Assembly (NCBI GenBank): GCA_022749755.1
Contig: CM040441.1
Location: 6,246,890-6,310,889, forward strand
Reading direction: 5' to 3'
From: Azadirachta indica
Lineage: Eukaryota > Streptophyta > Magnoliopsida > Sapindales > Meliaceae
DNA length: 64,000 nucleotides
The notes beneath the pieces were generated by a model that was not told the DNA's origin, ran no database searches, and worked only from the letters and a program-made list of their open reading frames with translations. A program made the translations under genes and the position numbers. This document shows, piece by piece, positions 1-11,560 of the stretch (the first letter of the stretch is position 1; each line of letters opens with the position of its first letter).

Positions 1-1250
1 AAGTGTAATTGCCATCACTTGCTCCTTTGGATTTATCTTCGTATTGCTTAACAAGGAGCTTTATTGCCTCTCCGTCAACAATTTTGCCATTTGCCCCACT
101 TGCACCTCTAGATTTCGAATAAAAGCTGCTTGGTTTTGCGGAGTTGTCTTGATCTTTGTCATGAACTTAGATATTTTTACAGTATGTTGTGTAAGGGCAT
201 TCTCTAAGTTCACTTTCTTCTCTTGAGGTTGAAATTCGAGAGTTGGTTGTATAACATTTTGATTATTTCTCTAAGACAAGTTAGGATAATTCCGCCATCC
301 TTGGTTTTAATTGTTAAAAAATGGATTATTTTGCTGCTGATTATAATTTCCAACATACTGTATTTGTTCTAAAGATGAAAAAGCAAAAGGATTACCCACC
401 TGACATTCGATGCTAAGATGATTACTATTACATAGCTCACACATCATGGGTGGAATATGAACGGCATTGGTTGTTATGGGCCCAAGTTGCTTAGTCAATG
501 TAGTTAATTAAGCAATAAGTGTAGTAAGGTTATTAATCTCATGAATTCCAAAGGCTTTCTTCAATGTCAAATGCTCAGTTAGCCATTGGTATGCATTGAC
601 GGCCATCTCCTCTAACAAATCATAAGCCTCATCAATTGTTTTTCCCATTAACACACCTCTTACTACTACATCTACAAGTGTTCTGGTTGAACTCCACAAA
701 CCATTGTAGAATGTTTAAACTTGAAGCCATTTAGGTAAGCCATGATGTGGGCATCTTCTTATCATATCCTTATACCTTTCCCATGCCTCATATAATGACT
801 CTATTTCATGTTAGAAAAAGGTAATGATGTCATTCCTTAACTTTACCATCTTCGTTAGAGGAAAAAATTTTGCTAAAAATTTCTAAGCCAAATTATCCCA
901 AGTGGTGATGCTTCCAAGAGGAAGTGAACTCAACCAACTATTTGCCTTGTCCCTCAATGAGAATGAAAAAAGCTTCAACTTCATAGCATTATCTGACACA
1001 CCATTATCTCTGAAAAGGTCGCAAATCTCCAAGAAATTTGCAATGTAGGCATTCGGATCTTCATATGCCAAACCACTAAATGCACTAAATTCTGAATCAT
1101 CTAAATAATAGTTGGATTGATCTGAAAGTTGTTCGCTTGAATAACAGGTCTTCTAATATTGGTTAAGGCTCAATTAATTGTTGGAATAACATATTCCCGT
1201 AAAGCTTGTTGATTTTCAACTCCAACATTATCCCTAAAATTTTGTTCCAT
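1..1250 (-). mobile_element. Ty3/gypsy gag region, degenerate and cut by the window edge
   Basis: Read on the minus strand, an ATG at 1250-1248 opens a degenerate gag. Segments recognisable by family resemblance are a capsid-like stretch (1071-883, with YEDPNAYIANFLEICDLF and a following LKLFSFSLRDKANSWL) and a zinc-knuckle-like CELCNSNHLSIEC near 440-400. The knuckle spacing is C-x2-C-x3-H-x4-C, one residue shorter than the usual form. In-frame stops and frame changes separate the segments, so no intact protein is made. Gag would form the virus-like particle of the retrotransposon. The element continues left of base 1, so protease and polymerase cannot be assessed. A relative lies at 62566-64000 in the opposite orientation. 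Confidence 0.8.
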
Positions 1251-2613
1251 GGTGTTAGTTTGCTGCTGTATTGATGTTTGTCTCTTCTCGCTTTACTGAT
1301 ATACCAAAGGAAATACCTAGAAATTAAAATAATTTGAGTGAGAAAGTAAAATAAATAAAAATTAACTACTTAACAAACTAATTAAAAGATGCAAATTAAT
1401 GGAACAATTTAGGGCGAATGATTTCATCTTAATTAGTGGCATTCAATTCTTCAATTAACGCTAATCTGATTTAATATTTGTATTGCTAGTTAATTATCCT
1501 AATTCATTTAATAGTCTCTCTCAAAATCAATTGAAGCTATTTCGTACCTAACAATTTACTATATCTCTATGGGAAATTAATTAAATGAAAGTGAATTACG
1601 ATTAGTGATAATTTTCAATTAAACTACGTAAATCATATTAGTACATCTTTGTCTAACATGTAATTTACGGTATTTATCACACGGTTTAGATACGATATTT
1701 ACTTCTCAATTCATAGCAATTTACATTTTATTCAAATACTGACCAAATATTTAAAAGCATTAATCATCATAATAAATACTCAATATAAGATATCAAATAA
1801 AAAATAATACAACATCAGAAAATGGATGCTTCCAATAAATTAAATTATTACCTTAGAAATAAATCTATTCACACGTGATAACAGGTTCAAATCTCATAAA
1901 TACAAATTTAACAATTGATAACATAGTCAACAAATATTAATTTGTTCAATTCAAGATAAAGTAAGATGAGGGAAGATGTAAAACTATAATTTAGAGAGTT
2001 TTTTCCTTCAACAGATCAAGCTTCCTCCTTCTCTTCTTCCAAATACAGCTCTCTCTCTCTCTAAATTTCTCTCCCTCCCTCTCTTCTCTCTCTAAAACTC
2101 TCTTTTATACAGGTGGTTAATGGAGACTAATCTTTAGAAAAACGTGAAAACCTAAAATCCACTTAATTTAGCCATTCATTGATGTTCCAACGATCAAAAA
2201 TCATGTAAAAATCATCAAATTTGAACCTAGGAGGCACAGGGGCGCTTAGGAGGTAGTAGGCTTGGCACTGGGGGGCCATTGATTCTACTAATAAAGGCCA
2301 ATCATGAGGCATATTTTAATTGGATCCCCTCACGTTTAATTATTTTGAATTTAGATCTTTATTTTAATATTTCTGCATTTGCTTGTATTTTGGTCCCCAA
2401 AAATAAAACTTTGTGATTTCCACAAATAGTTAGCAAACGTGTTTTTATGCTCCACTTTCATGCCTTTCATGTTTAAATAAGTTAACACCTGTAAAATAAA
2501 ATTAAAATACTTAAAAAGCAAAATAACTATTTAAAACGGATAAAATAACGCTAAATATGCTACTTAATAATAAATAATTTAAATATAATCATGTAGTAAA
2601 AATTAATATATCA
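1251..2613 (-). repeat. LTR and leader of the same Ty3/gypsy element
   Basis: On the minus strand the sequence starting TGATATATTAATTTTTACT at 2613 matches, base for base over long stretches, the plus-strand sequence starting TGATATTTTAAATTTTACTC at 62566. The match continues through a (CT/GA)-rich tract (2040-2100 here, 63110-63180 there) to about 1655. I place the outer LTR end at 2613/62566 because homology begins there with a TG dinucleotide in both copies. The LTR/leader boundary and primer-binding site were not located. Only one end is inside the window, so the target-site duplication cannot be tested. Confidence 0.75.
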
Positions 2614-3200
2614 AAACTCAAGAGTGTATCTAACAGTCAAACTCAAGTGCTGGAGGCTACAAATGGTGTTAATTCTTAAACAATATTATATGATCAACTT
2701 CCCCAGCTTTGGACTTTATAAGTTAAATACTGCTGCTGCAGTTAATACTTCAGAAAGCAAAGTTGGTTTAGGGACTATTATCAGAAATAATGGTTGTTTC
2801 TGTTAAAGTAGACACTTTTATAGGTGATGTGGAATATGCTGAGGCTCAGGCAATGCTTGAGGGTGTTAAGTTGACCATAGAGTGTGGAATTAAGCCTCTG
2901 GAAGCACAGTGATGCTCTGAATGTAATTAACTTAGCCACAGGAAAAACCTCCAGCAGAAAGGAGATTCAATGGCTAATTACAGAGATTTTGTTCTTGGTC
3001 TATGGAAACTTCATTCGTAATTTCAAATCAGTCCCTCTTGCTTGTAATTCTGCAGCCCATAACCTTGCAAAATTAGCTTTGTCTTATAAGGGAGCTTGTA
3101 TCTGGCTGGAAGACTTGCCACATGATGTTCATTGTTTGTTGTAATCTTTTCTTTTGTCTGTTACTGAAATGCTCTTATTTATCCTTAAAAGAAAAGAATC
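2614..3200 (+). pseudogene. LINE-type RNase H domain fragment (3' end of an L1-like element)
   Basis: Plus-strand fragments resemble the RNase H (RVT_3) domain at the end of plant L1-type LINEs. They are a KLNTAAAVNTSESKVGLG stretch near 2727-2780, an AEAQAMLEGVKL stretch near 2840-2870, and HSDALNVINLATGK followed by HNLAKLAL and WLEDLP at 2905-3120. The first catalytic aspartate (usually LNTD or LNVD) reads as alanine and the reading frame changes near 2900, so it is dead. A stop at 3142 is followed by a T-rich tail with a TGAAATGCTCTT motif and an A-rich end near 3190, as at LINE 3' termini. The 5' side is cut at 2613 by the gypsy LTR. Confidence 0.7.
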
Positions 3201-3204
3201 AGGA

Positions 3205-3297
3205 CAACTCCTCCAGGTTCCAAGATCTATGCAGAATATACACAGCGAATCCTGGATCAAATAAAGGCCAGGCACTTTTCTGGTAAAGGTGGCTAAG
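3205..3297 (+). other. short open stretch resembling a gene end, unidentified
   Basis: Directly after the LINE-like tail, one frame reads about 31 codons without a stop (starting RTTPPGSKIYAEYTQRILDQ, ending HFSGKGG) and closes with TAA at 3295. The base composition is less AT-rich than the surrounding DNA and the peptide looks protein-like. It could be the last exon of a decayed gene or a chance frame. I do not recognise the family. Confidence 0.2.
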
Positions 3298-3904
3298 GGT
3301 AATCAATTATAATATTTTTTAATCAAAACTAAATAAGTTGGAGCCTTCAAGAGATAAATTAAGCTTAATTGTTGTTACATTTTTGTTTTAAATAAACTAC
3401 TTTATAATATTAAAATAAGAATAATTAACATTGTTAAAATAAAATAAAAATATTATTATTATATAATTTTTAGTATTGTCAAAATAATTATAAACATAAT
3501 TAATTATACATAATTTAAATTTTAAATAAATGATCTATTTTAAAAATACATATAATTAATATTTTAAAAAAATTTGATAGCAACTTTAAGAGAAAAATAA
3601 TTAATGATCAAAATATTATTGTTATATTTAAATTTAAATACGAGAAGAAAATTATATTAATTATTAAACAATAACAATAAGAATAATATAATTATTTTAT
3701 ATATTCTTTTAATAGTTAAAAGTAAAATAGTTAATTTGAAGTAAAAATAATAATATTTTAGAGTTATTTTAATTTTTTCCTAAAAGTGGTGAGGTATTTT
3801 GACTTACTAAAATTTAAGGGCATGTTTGGCAACTAGGTTGATAATTAACTAGTACATTACCTCTATTACCATTTATCAATTTATAAAGTATAAATTATTT
3901 ATCA

Positions 3905-4445
3905 ATAGACTTAAATTATGATAGATATACAAACACTTGAATTGTGTTACAACAAACTTAATTTATGATAAGCTTTTTACTATAAATTGATTAAGATTAT
4001 GTAAAAAATTTATAAAAATGAAGAGTATTGATATAGTTAATTTATCTTCACTTTTTTCTTAAAATAATTAGCCTCCAATCATAATAAAGAGTAACTATAT
4101 TATACAAAGTAATATGCCTTAAGTATATATGTTGATATACTTTAATTTGAAAATTAAATGATACACTTTATCTTGAAAATTAAATAAGTATTAAATAATC
4201 AAATTTGAAAAGTTTTACGAAATTTATATGTCATTATTAAATCATTAATGATAAAGGATAAATCATTTTGTAACAAACTTAAATTACAGTAGATGTACAA
4301 GTATCCAAATTGTGTTACAATAGCTTAAATAACAATAATTTTTTAATAACATAAATTATGTATACAAAATTAATTAAGATTATATCAAAAATTTATCAAA
4401 ATAGAGATTATTAATCGATGAATTTATCTTCACTTTTTTTTTAAA
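3905..4445. repeat. diverged direct duplication, about 368-bp spacing
   Basis: The stretch around 3920-4065 recurs at about 4290-4440. Shared landmarks include ATTGTGTTAC (3941 and 4309) followed by a run ending TTTATCTTCACTTTTTT. The two copies differ at many positions, so the duplication is old. No coding potential. The surrounding 3300-5150 is otherwise AT-rich DNA in which I see no gene. Confidence 0.5.
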
Positions 4446-4825
4446 AAAAAAGTGAACTCCCATATATAATAAAGGAACTATATGAATATCTTTTATTTGG
4501 AGAAATGTTTATTATTAGATGATTTTATTTTCTTTACACAACTATATTTTAGTTTGATTGTTACATATATAAACTTTATTTAAATTATTGTTAAATAAAA
4601 TATCACAAGAAATTTATAAATTATTTGTTATGAAATTATGGTTATCAAATATTAAGTTAAAAATATTTTAATTTTGTTCTATTTACAAGTAACTATTAAT
4701 TTTTAACATTAAGTTAAAAATAAATACATTTAAAACTATTAAAAATAATTTAACATTATAATATAAAAGGACCCAAAATATTGTAATATATAAGTATATA
4801 GTACACCTATAATTTAAATTAAAAA

Positions 4826-4900
4826 TGGTAGTAGTTTAGTGGATAAGAAACCTACATAATGACCTTGAAGACATAAGTTCAAATCTTATTAATCACAAAT
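4826..4900 (+). repeat. tRNA-like SINE head (candidate)
   Basis: A perfect match to the RNA polymerase III A-box pattern (TAGTTTAGTGG, 4832-4842) is followed 33 bases later by a 9/11 match to the B box (AGTTCAAATCT, 4876-4886). This is the spacing of tRNA-derived SINEs. Two other places in the window show the same layout (33457 and 55328). The 3' end and a target-site duplication were not identified. It is not a functional tRNA, since I can fold no convincing cloverleaf. Confidence 0.4.
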
Positions 4901-5149
4901 TTTTTTAAGCTAGTAATCGTGAAATGATTCATTTACCCAAATAATAATTGTCATTAAACAGGTTAGTGGATTAAGTTCGTATAATAATCGTGTCATTAAA
5001 AAGATTGGTGAGTTGAGAAAGTCAAATTTAAACATGACCCAATTTATAAATAGGTAACACGAACCCAATACTATTAATTGTGTCTACTTACTCTAGCCAA
5101 AATTCAAAATTTTTGTATTGATTTCATGTCGCGTTAGCAATCGGATCCA

Positions 5150-5880
5150 AAATTGCCACCGCTAGATGTATTTGGTATTAAAATGTTCTTTTGATTACTG
5201 AGGAATAGAAGTAAATACAACAAAATATGCCGTCACACAAAACGATAATATAATTTAAATATTTAATTAATTAAGAACATGCATACGCGAGACAGTGGTT
5301 TAGGCTTTAATAATAAGTTCAGTGAACAGAAAAGTGTTATTTAGTATGAGTCACCAAAAAAATTTGGTTGTTGAACACAGTGATAAAAGATGATCATTTA
5401 ATCAATTAAATATATTACAATTATTTCATCTTTAATTTATTTAGTGTAGCCACAACACATACAGTGTATTTAATATTAAAATATTGTTGCGAGGAGCAGA
5501 AGTAACAAGTTTTCTTCGAAACTTTTTTCATAAAAGGATGAGGAGGTAGGGCTTTTTTCTGCTTTTGATTAACAATCTTGAAACAATTGTGCCCTATTGG
5601 GTTGACTGCACTATTATTATTAGTGAAAATGGTAAAGTTGAAGAATTTATCAATCATCACTCTTTGATTTTGACTCAGGAACCTGCAGAGACACTGCAAA
5701 TTGTTATAGGTTTAAAGTGTTTTTGGAGTATATATTTTTACGTGCGAAGTTTTTATAAATAGAGTTTTTTTTGGAGTATATCTCCAATAATGGTACGTAT
5801 TATTGAAAAGTTAAATTGCGTGCATGCAAGCAACTGGTTTGGGCTTTACTAAGCAAATAATTACAGGACGGATCAGACAT
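5150..5880. repeat. faint duplicated block, no gene
   Basis: The segment at 5165-5215 (TGTATTTGGTATTAAAATG and onwards) resembles 5464-5508. The CATGCATACGCGAGACAGTG block near 5279-5310 resembles a GTGCATGCAAGCAACTGG block near 5820-5850. This suggests an old direct duplication of roughly 300-500 bp with later indels. Overlapping small open frames occur on both strands but none looks like a known protein. Confidence 0.3.
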
Positions 5881-7859
5881 GCAGGGAGTTGAAACCCAGC
5901 GTATGGGTGGTCTAACTCATTTATGCCCTACACTGCTGCAACTGCTGAAAATGCCCAACAAGCTACTGCATATACATTCTTTTTCATCATTTTTACTTTT
6001 AAAAAAATTGACATATCCTTGATTTAATTATTACTACATATACTTTGTAGATACATACCACATTGGCCTTGGTTCTTGACCCTAGAAACAGCTTTTGAAA
6101 AATCAAAATTGAAAATGCAAAGCCTTTTGCTGTTGGGCATTAGTAGTTGGCAGATTGTTGACTTAAGGAGAAGAGAGGCAATAAAGAGAGAAGCAGTGAG
6201 TTTGAAAATTCATAAGAAAACACTAGTACTGCCATTAACACTAGCACATATTTTCTTCTGCGTGCACGCAACTAGTCCAACTTTTGTTAATATTTATTAA
6301 CATTATAGATAGATGTCACATCATTTAATAACAAATTGGAGTAAAATGGGCATAACCACAATAGATCTAGGTTTGGATAGGTGAAAATTAACTTTGATTT
6401 GGATCAATGTGAAATTTTTTTAAATAAAGAATAAGAAAATAGGGAAAGAATGAGGTGATTTTGTTTGAACCTAAAGAGAGAGAACCATGAAGAAGAAGAA
6501 GAAGATACTTCATTTAGTAAGTAAATGATACTTAACTTGGCCTTGAGTTTGTAAAACAAAAAATAATTAATTTGCATATTTGACTAAATTATTTGTAAAA
6601 TATTATCTCTAATAGTACTTGTACAGTTGTACCATTATGTACTAAGTTTCTTTGAAAAATAATAATAATAATAATAAGTTTCTTTCCGCATAGTACCCCG
6701 TAAGAATAACTTCACTAAATATTAAAAGGTAACTATCAAACATAATTAAATAAGATGAGTTATTAGCCAATAGAAATGTATGTGTATTTTTTAAGTAATA
6801 ATTGTCAAAGTAAATAAAATTATTTAATTATCAGTTATTTTAGTTAGTATATTTTCAACGACTAAGACAAAAGAATTTTTAATACTTCATAATTCTTTTA
6901 AGCCAATGCTTATTGCTTAGAGAGATAGATAAAGAAAAAAAATATATAAAAGAGTACAATAGAACCAAATATGGATAACAAATGAATTAAAAATAGTTGC
7001 AGAGAAAAACAGTAGCAAAATAAATCAAGGCTTTTCTACTTGAATTTTTTATTTGTAAATACAATACTTGCAATAATGGAAAAAGAAATTGCAGTAAGTT
7101 GACTCTCCCAAGTATTGATTAGTTGTCATTATTATTAAACTCGATATACCTCATCGTATATAAATGATAATAGAGCTAGTAATGTACATAAATGTCATTT
7201 TATTATGAATAGCAACTAAAAATATAGTAATGTAATATTATATCTAAAAACAAAATATAATATTAGCAATATAACATCTGAAAAATTGATGACATAAATA
7301 AATAAATAACGTTATTTAGTATTAATTTTATGAACATTTTCAACCTTGCAACACAAAATATATTGTAATTAAAAAAATATATTTGAAAGATTGATACAAA
7401 CATATTTAACTTGTATAGTTATATAACTTATACTCAAAGTAAATTGAACAAATAAATAATTAAAATTTTATTGTAAATTTAAAATTTGTATGAAATTTAT
7501 AATTAATATCATTTGTTAGGTAATTAATAAATTATATAAATGATTCAAATGCGCTTTTTGTGTTTTACGGACTAGGGTCAAATATGACACAGGGTTTGAC
7601 TTTTTATTTTCGGCTAGCTCAAGCCGATATTGTACTTCCCGTGTCGAGCGGTGAATATAACCGGGTAGTTATACCTTTTAGTTATCCCCTGTGTATGGCA
7701 TCAACATCATATTGTGATAACTTTCCCAGCAATATATGGCATATATCCATAACCGCAACATCATACAACGCATCACTTTTATGAAATTTTTTAATTGAAA
7801 AATGAAGTTTACACACTTTATTTATATGTATTTCAGTTCCCTTTTTTATCTAGACAATT
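5881..7859. other. intergenic DNA, no gene recognised
   Basis: Mostly AT-rich, with short simple tracts such as (AAT)n near 6660. A patch at 7560-7784 has a distinctly more balanced composition and CG dinucleotides and holds a 74-codon open frame. The peptide is not one I recognise and it has no flanking exons. The patch abuts the broken end of the gypsy fragment at 7860, so it may be part of another mobile element. Confidence 0.4.
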
Positions 7860-9280
7860 TTGTAGGGTGATGGTTGTTTTTTCCATGGGCAAATTTAGAG
7901 CATTTACTAATGTCTTAGAGACCATATTTTTGGTATTGCCACTATCAATTATCACCATACACACTTTATTTTAATTTTTCTCTTGTACGGAAATCTTATT
8001 TCATTGTGTATCTTCTTCTATTTTAGGTGCTAATAACAACTTCTCCATAATATAAGAAATGACTTCTCCTTCATCACCATTAATCACATTAACCTCATCC
8101 TCGTCTTCATATTTGCCTTCTTCATCTTCTATCGCAGCCCTTATATAATGCATCACACCTTTATTTTTCTCCCATTCTGGGCACTTATTGAATCTGTGCC
8201 TAGGTTGTTGACATTTATAACATTTGCTTGGCATGGGTTTCGCATACAAGATATTAGTTTGTTGTTAAGTAGTTCGTGGGTTACCAAAATTACCCCTTTG
8301 CCTAGTTTCTCCTCCAATCATATTTGGTGCTACACCTCTATTTTATGATGCCTGGTTTAGTTAAGTCAAAAATTGTCACGCTATTGTTGATGTTTTAATA
8401 ACAAGTCCCTTTAATTGCCTTTCCAGCTTCCTAGCCTTATTCACAGCTTAAGAAAAATCCCAAATCATACATATGTCAAGCTGGTCTTATATGTCAGTAC
8501 ATAAACCTCCATTAAATCTGGCAACCAATTATAATTTCGACTCTTTCAAGTTATTCCTACAACATAACCTACGGAATTCTTTAACATAATCATAAACCGA
8601 ATGATTTCCCTGTCAAAAATTATCTTTAACTCCTTAAATAAATCATACTCATAATTAGAGGGTAAATATTCAGCCTTCATCTTCTTTTTGATGTACTCCC
8701 AAGACTTAATTATGTCTTTTCCTTTATGCCGGTATTTATTCTTAACTTGTTGCCACCAAGCGAATGCACCCCCTTTCAACTTAATGGCTACCAATTTTAT
8801 TTTCCTCTCACCTGGAATGTCTATGAAATCAATAGAATTCTCTATATCTGCCAGCCAATCAAAGAAGTTTTCTACATGTAAATTTCATTTAAATAGAGGA
8901 AGGTTTAGATTTACCTTATAATTATTATAATTCCCACTTTTATGTGTTCTAATAGAAACTCTGTTAATTATATAATCATCTAAATACTCATCTCTCTGAG
9001 TTGTGTCGTTAATAATACCAAGTGATTACAACATTGGCATCGAACCATGGGGCGGGATCTTGTCTGTCCCTTTACACTTATGTTCCACCATCTTGTTGCC
9101 CCTTAATTCCAACTTCTCTGACCTTCGATTAAAATGTGCCAAATCCTAACAAAGAGATTGATTGAATTCCCTGGTGGTTGTCCTTCTAGCTTTTGCAGCT
9201 ATTGCTTGAATAGCCTCCTCTGAACATCGTTAGTAGGATGGTTGTTTCTCGTATCATTGTTGCCCACCATTGCATCTCCT

Positions 9281-9292
9281 ACTCTAATACCA
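9281..9292 (-). promoter_or_regulatory. retrotransposon primer-binding site (initiator tRNA-Met type)
   Basis: Minus-strand TGGTATTAGAGT is one substitution from the TGGTATCAGAGC head used by plant retroelements primed by initiator tRNA-Met. It lies two bases inside the CA end of the LTR and is followed by an ATG some 15 bases later, which fixes the element's orientation. Confidence 0.7.
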
Positions 9293-9294
9293 AT

Positions 9295-9533
9295 TGACGA
9301 AATGAAAAACATGAAGATAAAGTGAAACCAAAGTTTCAAAAGTTTTTAAAGAAATTTTATTAAATAATAACTAACTAAACAATATTGTAGACTCTCTATT
9401 TATATAGATAAAACCTAAGTCAACTCTAAGAAGGAAAAAATAAACTCCTACCAAAATAAGGAAACTAAGAAATTAAAAAAACATATTAAATAAAAGTAAA
9501 CGGACTCAAGTGGTCCTACATCAATATATTACA
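9295..9533 (-). repeat. 5' LTR of the truncated Ty3/gypsy element
   Basis: Read on the minus strand it starts near TGTAATATATTGATGTAGG (alternative start ten bases inward) and ends CA just before the primer site. It contains a TATA-like CTATATAAATAGAGAGTC near 9410-9395 and an AATAAA signal near 9360, as expected of an LTR promoter and polyadenylation region. The outer boundary is uncertain by about ten bases because there is no second LTR to align. Confidence 0.65.
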
Positions 9534-11382
9534 CATAAATTTACTTACATCGAATTGTAGCAAAACTCTATGTACTTCTACATTTAGCCAAAGTATCATC
9601 TATGCTCTAAGAACAAATTGCTACAACTTAAAGGTTGTAACTCCTAAGTATAGAATATCTCAAGTAATAAAGATTCGAAAGTCTAAGCGTTGGTCCACGG
9701 GAAATTGGTTATATTAAGTCCAAAGGTCCAAATATTATAAACAATAGAATTAATTTGCTTATTTTCAAATTTAAATTCAATAGTATTATATATTAGGGCA
9801 TAAGGGATCCATTTAACGATTTGTATAAAACTTATTCTTGATCCTTTTTTCTATATGCTTTTAAAAAAAAGAATCAAAAGAAGTGATCTTAATTGAATGA
9901 TGAAAAAAATATTTAAGTACAAAGAAATCAAAAGACTTACCTTTTAATTGATGGTGAGAAACTATAAATTGTCTTGCTCTTGATATGTAAAAAACATCTA
10001 AGTATTCAATGTATCATTTATTAATAATGAATCAAAGTTTCTGACAATTCAAAATCACTTGCAAAATATAATACTCAATCAATAAAAAGAATATTGACAA
10101 TGAAGAACAAAACAAAGGATCAAAGAACAAAACTATAAAATTATTAAAATTTCACCCTTAACTCTAATTACGAAATTAGAAATACATCATTTAATTGAAG
10201 CTCAAATTACAAAATGGAGAAAAAAAATGATAACAAAGATCCCCTTTCTCACTTCTACATCTTCCTTTACATAGGTAAAACAAAAGATATCTCCTATGCG
10301 TGAATATAATTTTGCCAATTTTCAATTAATCATGCTCTATCAACTTGCAATATATTTTTGACTATCAAAATCACCGAATTTTATGAAATGGTCTTCTTCA
10401 AAGTTGTAGGTGGATGACTAAGCTTTCTAACGGTATATATCTCACCCTTATTGATTTGGTAGAACATAAGTTGAGTTGAAAATAAACATAAATGTTCAAG
10501 TTACATTTCTCCAACGCCCTTTTAGATTGATGACTCTTTTTGATAGCCAACCATTTGAAATTTGGGAGATACGGCCAAAATACAGATATATATTGGGCTG
10601 GTCTGAAGATGCACTTAAGAGTTCTGTTGAAGCCCAATTTTGTCTCATTAATTGCTCGAACAGGTCCAACCTTTGGATTACAAAGTTTTGAAATAATGAG
10701 TTTTTGTTTGTCCAGCCCAAGAATTGTATCAATTGATATTTTGTATTGAAAGATACGTTTATTATACGAAACCTGCGCAAAACTGACTATTTAGCCTAAT
10801 TCATATTTTACAATTCAATATAAAGGAATATGCGAATATGCTTCAATTTTGAAGAATAAAAGAAATTATTAAGTGTAAATTATAGTATTTGTCTTAATAA
10901 ACCTACGCTTTTAAATGTTCATTACAAATAACAACCAAAAATCTTTTCTCCAAAATGCATTAACAATATAAAATAAAAAGAAGCAAACATAATGATAGGA
11001 AGGGGAGTGCTAGCTTCTATTTATAGTCAAAGGTTTGCATTCAAAAATTAAAATCTATATCCTTCTTAAATTCAAAACTTAAATTTGATATTCAAAATCT
11101 AAAATTCTAAACTTCAAATCTTCAAAATTCTAATCCTTTAATATCTATAAATAGGTTGTATTACATATGATTTTGCTAGTTACAAAGATGTAGATAAGTT
11201 TAAAACTACTTGTCCTATTATGGAAAAGAAATTAAAAATATTGGAACGATATTCCAAAATTGTTTGTATATGCAATAATAATGAATCCCAAAATAAGTTT
11301 TTTTGGTGCAGTTACATCATTAAATGACACTGTAAAAAATTTGAAAGTCAAACTTGATGTGAATAACTCATATTTAGTCGAA
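9534..11382. other. intergenic DNA, possible unclassified repeat at 10250-10780
   Basis: AT-rich with no recognisable gene. The block at about 10380-10780 is more balanced in composition and carries overlapping 70-95 codon open frames on both strands. None resembles a known protein and each is closed on both sides, so I read them as chance frames in a mobile-element remnant such as an old LTR, without proof. Confidence 0.35.
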
Positions 11383-11548
11383 TAGGGTCAAACGGGGTTG
11401 GGATGGATGGGTTAAAAACAAAGGCGGGTTGACCCCGGGTCGGTTTCATTTAAAACAATGAAGGGCAGGTTTGGGGATAAATTTGCTTCAAACAAGGCAG
11501 GTTCAAGGCTAACAATCCCCATCCAAAACTCGGCCCATTGTCATTCCT
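11383..11548. mobile_element. hAT-like MITE remnant, 3' terminus at the array edge
   Basis: A G+C-richer block with GGGTTGGGATGG, CGGGTTGACCCCGGGTCGG and a terminal ATTGTCATTCCTA. The terminal motif is the inverted form of the TAGGGATGGCAAT motif found inside each short array unit. It is immediately followed by CATACAAG and then the first array unit. The same arrangement occurs at 23830-23988. The 5' terminus is not clear here. Confidence 0.5.
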
Positions 11549-11560
11549 ACATACAAGGGA

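Larger units (their letters stand above)
7860..9533 (-). mobile_element. truncated Ty3/gypsy element: LTR, gag, start of protease
   Basis: On the minus strand, in order: a short LTR (9533-9295), a primer-binding site (9292-9281), degenerate gag (about 9270-8000) and the beginning of an aspartic protease. Gag includes GGAFAWWQQVKNKY near 8770 and an intact CCHC zinc knuckle CYKCQQPRHRFNKCP near 8220-8178, followed by an acidic stretch. The protease part holds the active-site signature IIDSGNTKNMVSK near 7950-7915. Homology stops near 7860 before any reverse transcriptase, and the second LTR is missing. Frameshifts and stops interrupt gag. This is a different family from the elements at the window ends, with a shorter LTR and a tRNA-Met-type primer site. 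Confidence 0.8.

Noticed and set aside
4826..4900. a functional tRNA gene
   Set aside because: A- and B-box-like motifs are present but the arms do not pair into a cloverleaf.
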